Assembly (NCBI GenBank): GCA_021831785.1
Contig: JAKBMB010000027.1
Location: forward strand, 36,837 to 100,836
Direction: 5' to 3'
DNA from: Deltaproteobacteria bacterium
Lineage (GTDB): Bacteria; Desulfobacterota; Binatia; Binatales; Binataceae
Length of the DNA stretch: 64,000 bases
This document shows positions 23,988 through 31,819 of the stretch, in pieces. A model generated the notes under the pieces. That model did no database searches and was not told the DNA's origin. It saw nothing but the letters and a program-made list of their open reading frames with translations. The position numbers and the translations under genes were made by a program. Numbering within the stretch: position 1 is the stretch's first letter; each line of letters starts with the position of its first letter.

Positions 23988-26308
23988 CGGCCGGCGCACA
24001 GGATTTCAGCCGACGCGACTTCTTGAAAGTTGTCGGCACGGGAGCGGCGGCGGCCACGGCGGTAAATCTCGGCCTCGATGGGGTGCTCGCGCTTCAACGC
24101 AACCGCTCCGAGATAATCCCGCGTGATGGGCCCGAGTCATGGGGCACGACGCTATGCCAGCTCTGTCGCGGAGGCTGCGGCGTTAAGGCGCGCAAGATCG
24201 GCGAGCGAGTGGTGAAACTCGAAGGCAACCCGAGGCACCCGGTCAATCAGGGCGGCCTCTGCCCGGTCGGCCAAGCGGCGCTTGAGCTTCTTTATAACCC
24301 CGACCGGCTTAAGTCGCCGCTAAAGAGAAGCGGCGAGCGCGGCGCCGGCAAGTGGCAAAGCATCTCCTGGGAGGACGCGATAGGTTTAATCGTAGCGAAG
24401 CTCAAAGAGCTGGAAGGCCGCGGCGAGGCTCGCACGCTTGCAGTCTTATGCGGCGCGGACTCGGAACTTGCAAACCGCCTGACGCAGCGCTTTCTACAAG
24501 CTTACGGCTCACCCAATTTCATCGTCGATAGCATTGTCACACGCTCCTATGGCCAGGAGTTCGCGCAAGGAGTCGAAGGGCGTCTTGCCTACGACCTCGA
24601 GAACTCGGAGTACATTCTGAGCTTCGGCGCGCCTCTGGTTGAAGGTTGGATGTCGCCCGTGAGGCAGATGCGGGCAATCGCCGAGTTACATCGGGGGCGG
24701 CCCGGCCAACGCGGCCGGCTGGTCCAGGTTGAAAGCCGGCTCTCGCCGACCGCGGCCAAGGCCGACGAGTGGGTTCCGGTCCGCCCGGGCACTGAGCTCT
24801 TCCTGGCTTTGGGGATAGCCCAAATTCTCGGCGAGGAGGATGGCTCTGTTGCCCTCTACAATGCTGCATTTGTCGATCAGCATGTCACTGGATTCTACGA
24901 CTGCGTCGATGGGACCTGCGAGAAGCGCCAAGGTCTCAGGGCGCTGCTGGAGAAGCAGTTTCGTCCTGACAAAGTTGCGGCAATCACGGGCGTGTCGCCG
25001 CGCGTGATTACGCGGCTTGCGAACGAGTTTGCTAAGAATCGGCCGTCCGTCGCTATCCCCGGAGACGGTCTGGTCGACGGGAGGTGGGGAGCGCTCGCCG
25101 CGACCGCCGTGCAAACCCTGAACGCGCTGGTGGGGAACATTGACCAGCCCGGCGGCGTCCTGGTACGACCGGATCCGCCGGTTTCATTCACTACCCCGGT
25201 CAAGATGGCGCCGCCTCCGTCTGACATCTCGGGTACACCTGCACTTGAAACTCTCGAAAGCCTGGCTACGGCGACGCGCACGGCAAAGCCTCTCGGGATG
25301 GGTGCGCTTATCATCGTCGGTTCAAATCCCCTGTTCTCTCATCCATACCTCTTTGGCGAGACCTTCAAGAACGTTCCTTTCTTGGTTAGTTTCTCGGCCT
25401 TCATGGACGAAAGCGCGCAGCAGGCTGATCTTGTCCTTCCCGACTGCACGCCGCTTGAACGCTGGGACCTCCAGACGCAGATTCCCGGCTTCCCGTTGAC
25501 CGTGGTTGGAGTATCCAGCCCCGTCATCGCCCCGCTTTACGGCTCCAAGCCGGCGGCAGAGGTGATTCTCGGCCTCGCGCGTGCTATGGGCGGGAAGATC
25601 GCTGACTCGCTGCCCTGGAAGGAGCCTGAAGAGGCGCTAAGAGAGCTGACAGCCGAGCTATATCATGCCCAAACCGGCGTGCTCTTCTCGCCGGGGGTTA
25701 AGCCCGCATACTCTCTACCGCTCACCGTACGGGGACCGGAGTGGCAAACGCAGCGTTTTGCGACCTTTGAGGACTTCTTCCACGGGCTTGCGACGAGCGG
25801 CGGATGGGTTGACCCCCGCTACGAGTATGGCAACTACGCCAGAGTCCTAAAGACCAACACCGGCAAATTCGAGCTGTCATCCGTGGTTTCCTTTCTATCG
25901 ACGCGGAGCGAGGCCGGCGAAACCGCGGATGACGGCGGTTACCCGTTTTTTCTGCACCTTTTCAAACCGCTTGCCTTTGTGAGCCGTGAAGCCGCGAATG
26001 CCCCGTTCTTACAGGAGATCGCGTGCGCGCCGCAGCGCTCACCCTGGGACTCCTGCGTAGAGATGAACCCGACGGACGCCGCCAAACTGGGCATTCGCGA
26101 CGGCGACGCGGTTTGTGTTGAATCCTCGGCCGATAGGCTGAAAACGCGCGCTCGGTTGTTCGCCGGAGCGATGCCCGGGGTCATAAATATCCCTTTGGGA
26201 CAGGGTCATACTGCGCTTGGCCGATGGGCAAAGGGGCGGGGCGTCAATCCGCTGCGGCTAATCCGGGATGACGGCGGCCCGACCAGAGTTCGGGTTTACA
26301 AAACATAG
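23984..26308 (+). CDS. Tat-exported molybdopterin oxidoreductase-type large subunit
   Basis: A 774-residue CISM-family subunit. It has the twin-arginine signal SRRDFLKVVGTGAAAATAV and a [4Fe-4S] ligand set Cys58, Cys61, Cys65, Cys93 (CQLCRGGCGV...GGLCPVG). The body is molybdopterin-binding and ends in a dinucleotide-binding domain (CVEMNPTDAAKLGIRDGDAV). In the region where PsrA/PhsA-type enzymes place the Mo-ligand Cys (after GSPNF), I see IVDSIVTRSYGQ with no Cys or Ser in register, as in QrcB/ActB-like non-catalytic subunits. AAGGAGGG precedes the ATG. With the neighbours it forms a quinone-linked periplasmic complex. Whether it binds Mo is open. Confidence 0.88.
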   Translation: MTAGAQDFSRRDFLKVVGTGAAAATAVNLGLDGVLALQRNRSEIIPRDGPESWGTTLCQLCRGGCGVKARKIGERVVKLEGNPRHPVNQGGLCPVGQAALELLYNPDRLKSPLKRSGERGAGKWQSISWEDAIGLIVAKLKELEGRGEARTLAVLCGADSELANRLTQRFLQAYGSPNFIVDSIVTRSYGQEFAQGVEGRLAYDLENSEYILSFGAPLVEGWMSPVRQMRAIAELHRGRPGQRGRLVQVESRLSPTAAKADEWVPVRPGTELFLALGIAQILGEEDGSVALYNAAFVDQHVTGFYDCVDGTCEKRQGLRALLEKQFRPDKVAAITGVSPRVITRLANEFAKNRPSVAIPGDGLVDGRWGALAATAVQTLNALVGNIDQPGGVLVRPDPPVSFTTPVKMAPPPSDISGTPALETLESLATATRTAKPLGMGALIIVGSNPLFSHPYLFGETFKNVPFLVSFSAFMDESAQQADLVLPDCTPLERWDLQTQIPGFPLTVVGVSSPVIAPLYGSKPAAEVILGLARAMGGKIADSLPWKEPEEALRELTAELYHAQTGVLFSPGVKPAYSLPLTVRGPEWQTQRFATFEDFFHGLATSGGWVDPRYEYGNYARVLKTNTGKFELSSVVSFLSTRSEAGETADDGGYPFFLHLFKPLAFVSREAANAPFLQEIACAPQRSPWDSCVEMNPTDAAKLGIRDGDAVCVESSADRLKTRARLFAGAMPGVINIPLGQGHTALGRWAKGRGVNPLRLIRDDGGPTRVRVYKT

Positions 26309-26341
26309 GAGCCGACGTGCAGCCGAGGAAGAGGTGAAGCC

Positions 26342-27064
26342 ATGCCAAGATGGGGAATGGTGATAGACCTGGACAAGTGCACCGGATGTCAGGCGTGCGT
26401 AGTGGCCTGCAAACAGGAAAACAATGTGCCGTTTTCCGAAGAGAAAGAGGGGTCGGAGAACCGCAGAGAGATTCAGTGGCTCACGGTCATGGCCGTCGCG
26501 AAGGGCGAGTATCCGAATGTGGGGCTCACCTTCATGCCGATGATGTGCCAAATGTGTGACACGCCGCCGTGCGTTCGGATATGCCCGGTTGGCGCGACCT
26601 ACCTGAACCGGGAGGGCCTTGTCGGCCAGATCTATCCTCGATGCATCGGCTGTCGTTACTGCGCCAACGCGTGCCCGTATCAGGTCAAGTATTTCAACTG
26701 GTTCTGGCCCGAGTGGCCCAAAGAGATGGAGGCGTCACTTAACTCCGACGTTTCGGTGCGTCCGAAAGGCGTGATCGAGAAGTGCACCTTTTGTGTTCAG
26801 CGCCTGCAGAAGGCCAGAGAACGGGCCGCGCTTGAGGGGCGCGAAGTTCGCAGCGAGGGCGAATACGTGCCTGCCTGCGTTGAAAGTTGCCCCGCTCAGG
26901 CGATGTATTTCGGCGACCTCGACGACCCCAAGACCCAGGTGAGGCGGCTTGCCCAAGATGCCAGGGCTTTCAGAATTATGGAGCACCTGGGGACCCGTCC
27001 GAAGGTTTATTACCTGAGAAAAGGAGGCTCAAGTGGAGACGAAAGCGGCGCCGGACAAGGATGA
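26342..27064 (+). CDS. four-cluster [4Fe-4S] ferredoxin-like subunit
   Basis: A 240-residue PsrB/QrcC/HmcB-type protein. Cys clusters are at CTGCQACVVACKQ (residues about 13-25), MMCQMCDTPPCVRICPVG, RCIGCRYCANACPYQ and the split set KCTFC with CVESCPAQAM. Together they can hold four [4Fe-4S] clusters that wire the large subunit to the membrane protein. There is no signal peptide, so it is probably co-exported with the Tat partner. Its 3' end overlaps the NrfD-type gene by 32 nt. Confidence 0.93.
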   Translation: MPRWGMVIDLDKCTGCQACVVACKQENNVPFSEEKEGSENRREIQWLTVMAVAKGEYPNVGLTFMPMMCQMCDTPPCVRICPVGATYLNREGLVGQIYPRCIGCRYCANACPYQVKYFNWFWPEWPKEMEASLNSDVSVRPKGVIEKCTFCVQRLQKARERAALEGREVRSEGEYVPACVESCPAQAMYFGDLDDPKTQVRRLAQDARAFRIMEHLGTRPKVYYLRKGGSSGDESGAGQG

Positions 27065-28364
27065 GTTGCTCTTCGACTCGGTGTTGAAGACCGGCAAAGG
27101 GTTTTATGCGCTTTTCTGCCTAATGCTCGGGCTCTTCTTGTGGGGTGTCTACGGCTACTCGACGCAGTTGCGCTACGGACTGGGAGTCACCGGGCTTAAT
27201 CGGACCAACTTCTGGGGGTTCTATATCGTCAATTTCGTCTTCTTCATCGGCATCAGCCACGCGGGCACGCTGATCTCAGCGATCCTTCGTCTGTGTCAAG
27301 CCGAGTGGCGCAGGCCGATCACTCGAATGGCCGAAACCATCACCGTTATGGTGATCTGTTACGGGGCGGCCAATGTCGTGGTCGACCTGGGCCGTCCCGA
27401 CCGCTTCCTCTACGTGTTCCGCTACGGGCGCATCCAGTCCCCCATGATCTGGGACGTAATCAGCATCTGCACATACCTCACCGCGAGCAGCGTCTACCTG
27501 TACGTAGCGCTCATCCCTGACATCGCGCTGCTTAGAGATATAGTTCGTCCCGGCTTGCGCAAGAGCTTCTATGCCCTGCTGTCGTTAGGCTGGACCGGCA
27601 CAGCCAAGCAGCGTCGCCGCCTGGATATTGCCATCGCTATTCTCGCCGTGATGGTCATCCCGATCGCGGTCTCGGTCCACACCGTCGTCTCGTGGGTCTT
27701 TGGCATGACGATCCAGCCCATGTGGCATTCCACGATCTTCGGCCCTTACTTTGTGGTCGGTGCCATCTATTCGGGAATTGCCGCGTTGCTGATCGCGATG
27801 GCGATCTTGCGCAAGGCGTATCGCTTAGAAGGCTATATCAAGCCGCTTCACTTCGACTACCTGGGGCGTCTGTTCCTTGCAATGTGTCTTCTCTGGTTCT
27901 ACTTCACCCTCGCCGAGTTCATCACAACCTACTACGGGCACGAGCCCACCGAAATGGCGGCCTGGTGGGACAAGATTAGCGGCCGGTATGCGGTGTTCTT
28001 CTGGACAATGGTAGTGACCAACGTGTTCATTCCCTTTACCATCCTATGCAACAAGCGGACGCGAACCGTCGCCGGAACCGTCACGGCCTCGGTCTTTGTG
28101 CTCATCGGGATGTGGCTTGAGCGCTTCGTGATCGTCGCGCCAACGTTGGCGAATCCGAGGCTTCCATGGGGGCACGGCTCGTATATGCCGACGTGGGTCG
28201 AATGCTCGGAGTTGGCGGCGATGACCTCGGGCTTCGTCCTGTTCTATATGGTCTTCGTTAAGCTCTTCCCGGTCATCTCGATCTGGGAGGTACGCGAGGG
28301 TCGCGAGCGCTCGGTCCAGGAAGTTGTGGAGCGGGTCAAAAACTATATGCCGATGGTAGCCTGA
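27033..28364 (+). CDS. nrfD: NrfD/PsrC-family membrane subunit
   Basis: A 443-residue integral membrane protein with about ten hydrophobic segments. It carries the NrfD signature regions FFIGISHAGTLISAILRL and HTVVSWVFGMTIQPMWHSTI. The long form with conserved His and Trp resembles ActC and QrcD more than short PsrC. It should hold the quinone site and pass electrons to or from the FeS subunit. GTG 27033 has AAGGAGG ideally spaced inside the preceding gene. It is the last gene of the operon. Confidence 0.9.
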   Translation: METKAAPDKDELLFDSVLKTGKGFYALFCLMLGLFLWGVYGYSTQLRYGLGVTGLNRTNFWGFYIVNFVFFIGISHAGTLISAILRLCQAEWRRPITRMAETITVMVICYGAANVVVDLGRPDRFLYVFRYGRIQSPMIWDVISICTYLTASSVYLYVALIPDIALLRDIVRPGLRKSFYALLSLGWTGTAKQRRRLDIAIAILAVMVIPIAVSVHTVVSWVFGMTIQPMWHSTIFGPYFVVGAIYSGIAALLIAMAILRKAYRLEGYIKPLHFDYLGRLFLAMCLLWFYFTLAEFITTYYGHEPTEMAAWWDKISGRYAVFFWTMVVTNVFIPFTILCNKRTRTVAGTVTASVFVLIGMWLERFVIVAPTLANPRLPWGHGSYMPTWVECSELAAMTSGFVLFYMVFVKLFPVISIWEVREGRERSVQEVVERVKNYMPMVA

Positions 28365-28451
28365 GTGCCGCCCGAGGACCGCATGGCGAGCGGTGTTCGA
28401 GGGTGCACGGGCCGTGGGGCCGTGAGCTCTGGACCAAGCCCGCTACTTGCC

Positions 28452-28500
28452 TGTTACAGTTCCAGTTACATTTTGTAACAATCGTTTCTTCTTGAAATAA
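28452..28500 (+). promoter_or_regulatory. putative activator-binding sites (UAS), copy 2
   Basis: The block contains TGTTACAGTTCCAGTTAC, a perfect inverted repeat GTTACATTTTGTAAC (28465-28479), and GTTTCTTCTTGAAATAA (28484-28500). The last two match the elements at 22275-22285 and 22307-22323 (11/11 and 15/17). Distance to the GG of the sigma54 promoter is 75 bp, against 73 bp in copy 1. Confidence 0.6.
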
Positions 28501-28573
28501 ACCGCATCTGATCCTTATCCGCAAAAACGCCCGTCTTTGCTCGCATCATAGCGCTAGCTCGCGGCTCCAGCAT

Positions 28574-28590
28574 TTGGCATCTGGCTTGCG
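28574..28590 (+). promoter_or_regulatory. second sigma54 (-24/-12) promoter
   Basis: TTGGCATCTGGCTTGCG has GG at 28576-28577 and GC at 28588-28589, again 10 bp apart, with TTGC intact. Together with the matching upstream sites it should be controlled by the same activator. The transcript would start near 28601 and run toward the ORF at 28950 and the diheme cytochrome at 29838. Confidence 0.7.
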
Positions 28591-28949
28591 ATACCCTCTT
28601 AGAAAGTAGCGCGCCCGGTGTGACTGGCGAGAGCGGAGTTTGCAGCTGGCCGGACTATGGGCACATGAAAACGCTTGGTGAAGGGAGGCCAGGGTAAATC
28701 ACCAGCCGGCCGGTGGCGAACGCAGCCTGACGGTTGCGGGTCGCGAGCAAGACGGAGCCGGATGAGCTGGCAAGCGAGAACCAGAGAGAGGAGTTTACGG
28801 ACGGCCGTTGAAGCGAATTCCGGGCAGAGCAAGTATTGTCGCGCTTTCGTTGGCAAGCACGGTCTCCCTTCTCCGTCGCCGGCGGACCTGTTGCGATCTT
28901 GTTCAGCCCGAAGAGCGCCTTCAAGCGATGACTCGGAGGTGACCTTTCG

Positions 28950-29411
28950 ATGATCACTGACACTAATACTTCGCGTCACGGAAGGCGCGCAGAAAAGGGG
29001 ACGAGCGCCGGAATGAGTGTGGAAAGCGCGAAAGTGCCAGGCCTAAAAATCAGCGGTCGGGCACATGCGCTTCTGGGCTCGCTGGAGAAGCGTCTATCCC
29101 TGTATAACCACACCCACACGTTGGCGGGAAACGGTCATGCGGGGCTTCTCCACGAATTCCTAGAGACGATACGACACGTCGTCCAACATGACGGCCCCGT
29201 CGGCGTCGTGCAGGACGCAGGTGCTGCCCGCGTCTCGCGCGGAGAATCTGCGCGTGACACGGGTGAGACCCGGTGTCGAGCGTGTGGGCGCCCAAGGCGC
29301 AGGCCACCTGCGCGTGACGCGGACTGGGCGGTCGGCTGGCGCCACTGGCATGAAGCACGTCAAGAGGCCGTCGGTCTGCAGAAGGTGAGAAGCTGTCAGT
29401 GCGGACGCTAA
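28950..29411 (+). CDS. hypothetical ORF downstream of sigma54 promoter
   Basis: A 153-codon frame starting MITDTNTSRHGRRAEKGTSA. Its ATG is preceded by a near-perfect GGAGGTGA at 28936-28943. The first 95 residues look protein-like (LLGSLEKRLSLYNHTHTLAG, HEFLETIRHVVQHDGPVGVV); the remainder is Arg/Ala-rich and may be out of frame. I do not recognise a family. It is the first frame after the second sigma54 promoter and could be its target, but it may be a degraded gene in an IS-scarred area. Confidence 0.35.
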   Translation: MITDTNTSRHGRRAEKGTSAGMSVESAKVPGLKISGRAHALLGSLEKRLSLYNHTHTLAGNGHAGLLHEFLETIRHVVQHDGPVGVVQDAGAARVSRGESARDTGETRCRACGRPRRRPPARDADWAVGWRHWHEARQEAVGLQKVRSCQCGR

Positions 29412-29416
29412 TAAAT

Positions 29417-29622
29417 GTCACCTGAATGCTGACGCAAAACGCCCCTCATAGCCGTTTGCCGCACTACCTTCCGAGGAGTTTGCGACAACGACTCGGAGGT
29501 GGAAGGCGCTCCTGTGGAGCAGGGACCTGCTGATGATACAGGGGCAGATTGAGCAAAGGGTATACGTGAAAGACATCGCGACGGAACTGGACGTTGATCA
29601 GCGACGGGGGGCCGGGGGCTGA
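29417..29622 (+). pseudogene. IS21-family (istA) remnant
   Basis: At about 29417 the sequence TGTCACCTGAATGCTGACGC resembles the termini of IS21-like elements. The frame at 29533-29622 reads MIQGQIEQRVYVKDIATELD, much like the N-terminal HTH of IstA transposases. It then loses the expected HPKTVSRAL part and stops. No transposase catalytic part or istB is present, so this is a fragment. Confidence 0.45.
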
Positions 29623-29837
29623 GGCGAGGTGACCGTCCTCAGGCGGCGCGCAGCGCGCAAGAGCATGTAGTCGGCGGCGCAAAACCGACCGGCGGGTTGG
29701 TCGCTTCCAGACGGCGAGGTGGTATCGAAGCATCAAAGCCAGATAGCCGCGGTGCTGGCAGATTTCGGAGTCAAACTTTACAAGCCTAATATTCCTGGGG
29801 TGGGAAGTTATTAGCAAGCAAAGGGGCGGGGGGAGAT
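29623..29837. other. intergenic, degraded sequence
   Basis: This 215-bp stretch lies between the IS21-like fragment and the diheme cytochrome. No supported gene. GGGGGGAG just before 29838 is the likely ribosome site for the cytochrome. Confidence 0.4.
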
Positions 29838-30629
29838 TTGAACGGGGCAGCTTTTGCGTGGACGAAACGCAAGATTGGGCGCATGGTTAACGCCGGCGCG
29901 TGGATGGGTCTGGTTCTGGGCAGCGGACTTTTGGCGGCAAGAACGTTAGTCGGAGCCGCGGAAGCTCAAAGCGCTCAAGCGATTGCCGATGTGCCGAAGA
30001 TGATGCAGGAGAGCGATTGCTTTTCGTGCCATCGGGTCAACCAAAAAGTGGTCGGGCCGGCGTTCGCCGAAGTAGCCGAACGATACGCGGGCAAGCCTGA
30101 CGCGGTTTCGAAGCTGGTCGGCAAGGTGAAAAACGGCGGTGCCGGCAGTTGGGGCGAGCTCCCCATGCCGCCCCATCCGCAGCTAACCGACGCGCAGCTA
30201 AAAACGATTGTCGAATGGGTGCTCGCGCAAAAGTCTAAGCCCTCTTCTGACAACAAGCCTGCCGAGGGTGCCAAGGAGTACGCCTACAAGCTGCCCGACG
30301 GCCGCACGCTCGCGCTGAATTTCCCGGTCTTTACGGCCAACGACCATGTCACGGGAAGTGTTTTTCATGGTTGGGAAAAGTTCAACTCCTACTGCTTTCG
30401 TTGCCACGGTACGGACGCCGTAGGCAGCGAGTACGCTCCCGACTTGCGCCATTCGCTCGAATCGGGCATGAGCAAAAGTCAATTTATTACGATGATGATG
30501 GAAGGCCGCCCGGACAAGGGAATGCCCACGTGGTCGGGGTTCTTCGATGTGGATGACGCCGACCAAATCTATCAGTACGTCAAAGCGCGGAGCGTCGGTT
30601 TAGTGGGGCCCGGATGGCCCAGCGACTAG
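29838..30629 (+). CDS. diheme cytochrome c
   Basis: A 263-residue exported protein with two class I cytochrome domains. The N-terminal segment MVNAGAWMGLVLGSGLLAAR is a signal or anchor. Heme 1 is CFSCH at 61-65 within a c551/c552-like domain (VGPAFAEVAERY, later PMPPHPQLTDAQLKTIVEWV). Heme 2 is CFRCH at 186-190 in a second domain ending PDKGMPTWSGFF. TTG 29838 has a G-rich ribosome site 2-3 bp away; ATG 29883 is an alternative. It is probably a soluble or anchored electron carrier for the island's complex or a terminal oxidase, and may belong to the second sigma54 unit. Confidence 0.88.
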   Translation: MNGAAFAWTKRKIGRMVNAGAWMGLVLGSGLLAARTLVGAAEAQSAQAIADVPKMMQESDCFSCHRVNQKVVGPAFAEVAERYAGKPDAVSKLVGKVKNGGAGSWGELPMPPHPQLTDAQLKTIVEWVLAQKSKPSSDNKPAEGAKEYAYKLPDGRTLALNFPVFTANDHVTGSVFHGWEKFNSYCFRCHGTDAVGSEYAPDLRHSLESGMSKSQFITMMMEGRPDKGMPTWSGFFDVDDADQIYQYVKARSVGLVGPGWPSD

Positions 30630-30728
30630 ACGCTTAGCGCCTCTGGCGTAAACGGTGATGTCGATGCTCATCAGCCCGGTGGATGTTCCCGAGGCGGCGG
30701 AAATCGAGCGGGAGTTTCAAATCGCCGA

Positions 30729-31648
30729 TTACTGGCCGCTGGTCCGTAGCCTTGGCGTGGGCAAGGAAGTGCAACGCGCGCTGCTCCTAGAAATTGCGCA
30801 GGCGTGGCGCAGGTCGTGGAAGCGGAAGTGACGCAGCGCAGCCAAGCGCTGCACGCGGTCGAATTCACGATTGACCTCGCGCGGCTCCAGGGCCGCATTT
30901 TTTTTGCCGGCGAATATCCATTCCGTTCCCGTGCCGCTCATCCGCCGCGCGGCGATGGCAGCCAGCGCCGTTGCGCCCAGGGACACGAGCTGCCGCGAAC
31001 GTTCGGTGTTGGGCTCGCTCAGCACAAGTCCCCCGCCTACTCCCTCACCGAGCGCCTAACCGTGAGCCTGGCGTTCGCCGGATCAACATCCTCCAAGCGC
31101 AGGGCTAAAATCTCTCCGCGCCGAAGCCCTGTTGCGGCAACCGGATTGCCGCGAATCAGCCCGTCGCGAACCGCAAGCGTAAAAGCCATGCGCAAAACGG
31201 TCCGCATATGCCGGACGGTCTGAGGCGCCGGCGGCGAGCCCTTGGACGTGAGCACGGCGGATGCCTCGTGCAAGGCGGCGTCGATGTCCTTGGGAGCAAC
31301 CTCGGCAACCTTGAACGAGGCAATGCCAAGGGCGGACAGCTTCTCTGCGGTCCGCCGGTAGGACTCGTACGTGCTTGCGCGAACCGTTGGCTGCGCAACG
31401 TCCAGCCAATGCCTCAATAAGCCGCCGGTCGTTGCCGCGACCGAGGTAGTTAAAGCGCCCTGCGGCGCCAGCGCGCGCAAATCCTCTGGCGCATGCCGGG
31501 CATCCATGCGACTAAGGGCGTAGCGGCGGAAGACACGCCGTCCGGCCATCAGCCGGACTTCCCACCGGCCGTCGACCCGGTGCCCAACGCTGCGCTCCCC
31601 GTGCGCGGCCTTCCGTTTTTTGTGCCGCACGGCGGCGGAGCCCAGCAC
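30729..31648 (-). pseudogene. tyrosine integrase, decayed
   Basis: Two adjacent minus-strand frames make up one broken integrase. 31037-31648 holds the N-terminal arm and SAM-like domain (PTVRASTYESYRRTAEKLSA) and jumps from RGNPVAAT straight to GLRRGEILALRLEDVD, losing about 50 residues of the catalytic domain. It stops just after LTVRRSVRE. 30729-31025 continues with TERSRQLVSLG and the HXXR block FHDLRHACAI, then loses the region with the nucleophilic Tyr. The first Arg and the HXXR survive. It lies beside the tRNA-Leu, the normal place for the integrase of a tRNA-targeting element. Confidence 0.88.
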
Positions 31649-31735
31649 CCAGAGAAATTTGCGTCAAGTTTTAGGTCAAAAAGGCTTAAGGCTATGAAAC
31701 TATCCTGAAAAGCCGCGATTGTGCTTCGATCTTTT

Positions 31736-31791
31736 TGGTGCGAGAGGGGGGACTTGAACCCCCACGCCTTGCGGCACCGGATCCTAAGTCC
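31736..31791 (-). repeat. att-like direct repeat inside tRNA-Leu
   Basis: This is the second copy of the 56-bp repeat; it forms the 3' part of the intact tRNA-Leu gene. It is identical to 17210-17265. It marks the integrase-proximal edge of the island. Confidence 0.9.
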
Positions 31792-31819
31792 GGCGCGTCT
31801 GCCATTCCGCCACTCTCGC
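31736..31819 (-). tRNA. tRNA-Leu (anticodon UAG)
   Basis: The minus strand encodes an 84-nt class II tRNA. Its acceptor stem GCGAGAG pairs with CTCTCGC, the anticodon stem-loop is CCGGA-CTTAGGA-TCCGG (anticodon TAG), the variable arm TGCCGCAAGGCG is long, and the T arm GGGGGTTCAAGTCCCCC is followed by ACCA. CCA is encoded. All stems are intact even though the 3' part is shared with the distal repeat. Confidence 0.95.

Larger units (their letters stand above)
28365..28949 (+). other. intergenic with second regulatory block; no clear gene
   Basis: The gap after the NrfD gene contains the second UAS pair and sigma54 promoter listed separately. Otherwise I see only frames without family features. 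Confidence 0.5.
17210..31791. mobile_element. tRNA-Leu-integrated genomic island with redox cargo
   Basis: The element is bounded by 56-bp direct repeats of the tRNA-Leu 3' part. A tyrosine-integrase remnant lies 88 bp from the intact tRNA and has the same orientation. Cargo in order: brnT/brnA, GIY-YIG protein, sensor kinase and sigma54 activator, then the cupin/cytochrome/molybdopterin/FeS/NrfD operon, an IS21-like remnant and a diheme cytochrome. The integrase has an internal deletion and a broken C-terminus, so the island is probably no longer able to excise on its own. No conjugation or phage structural genes are seen. Confidence 0.85.
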
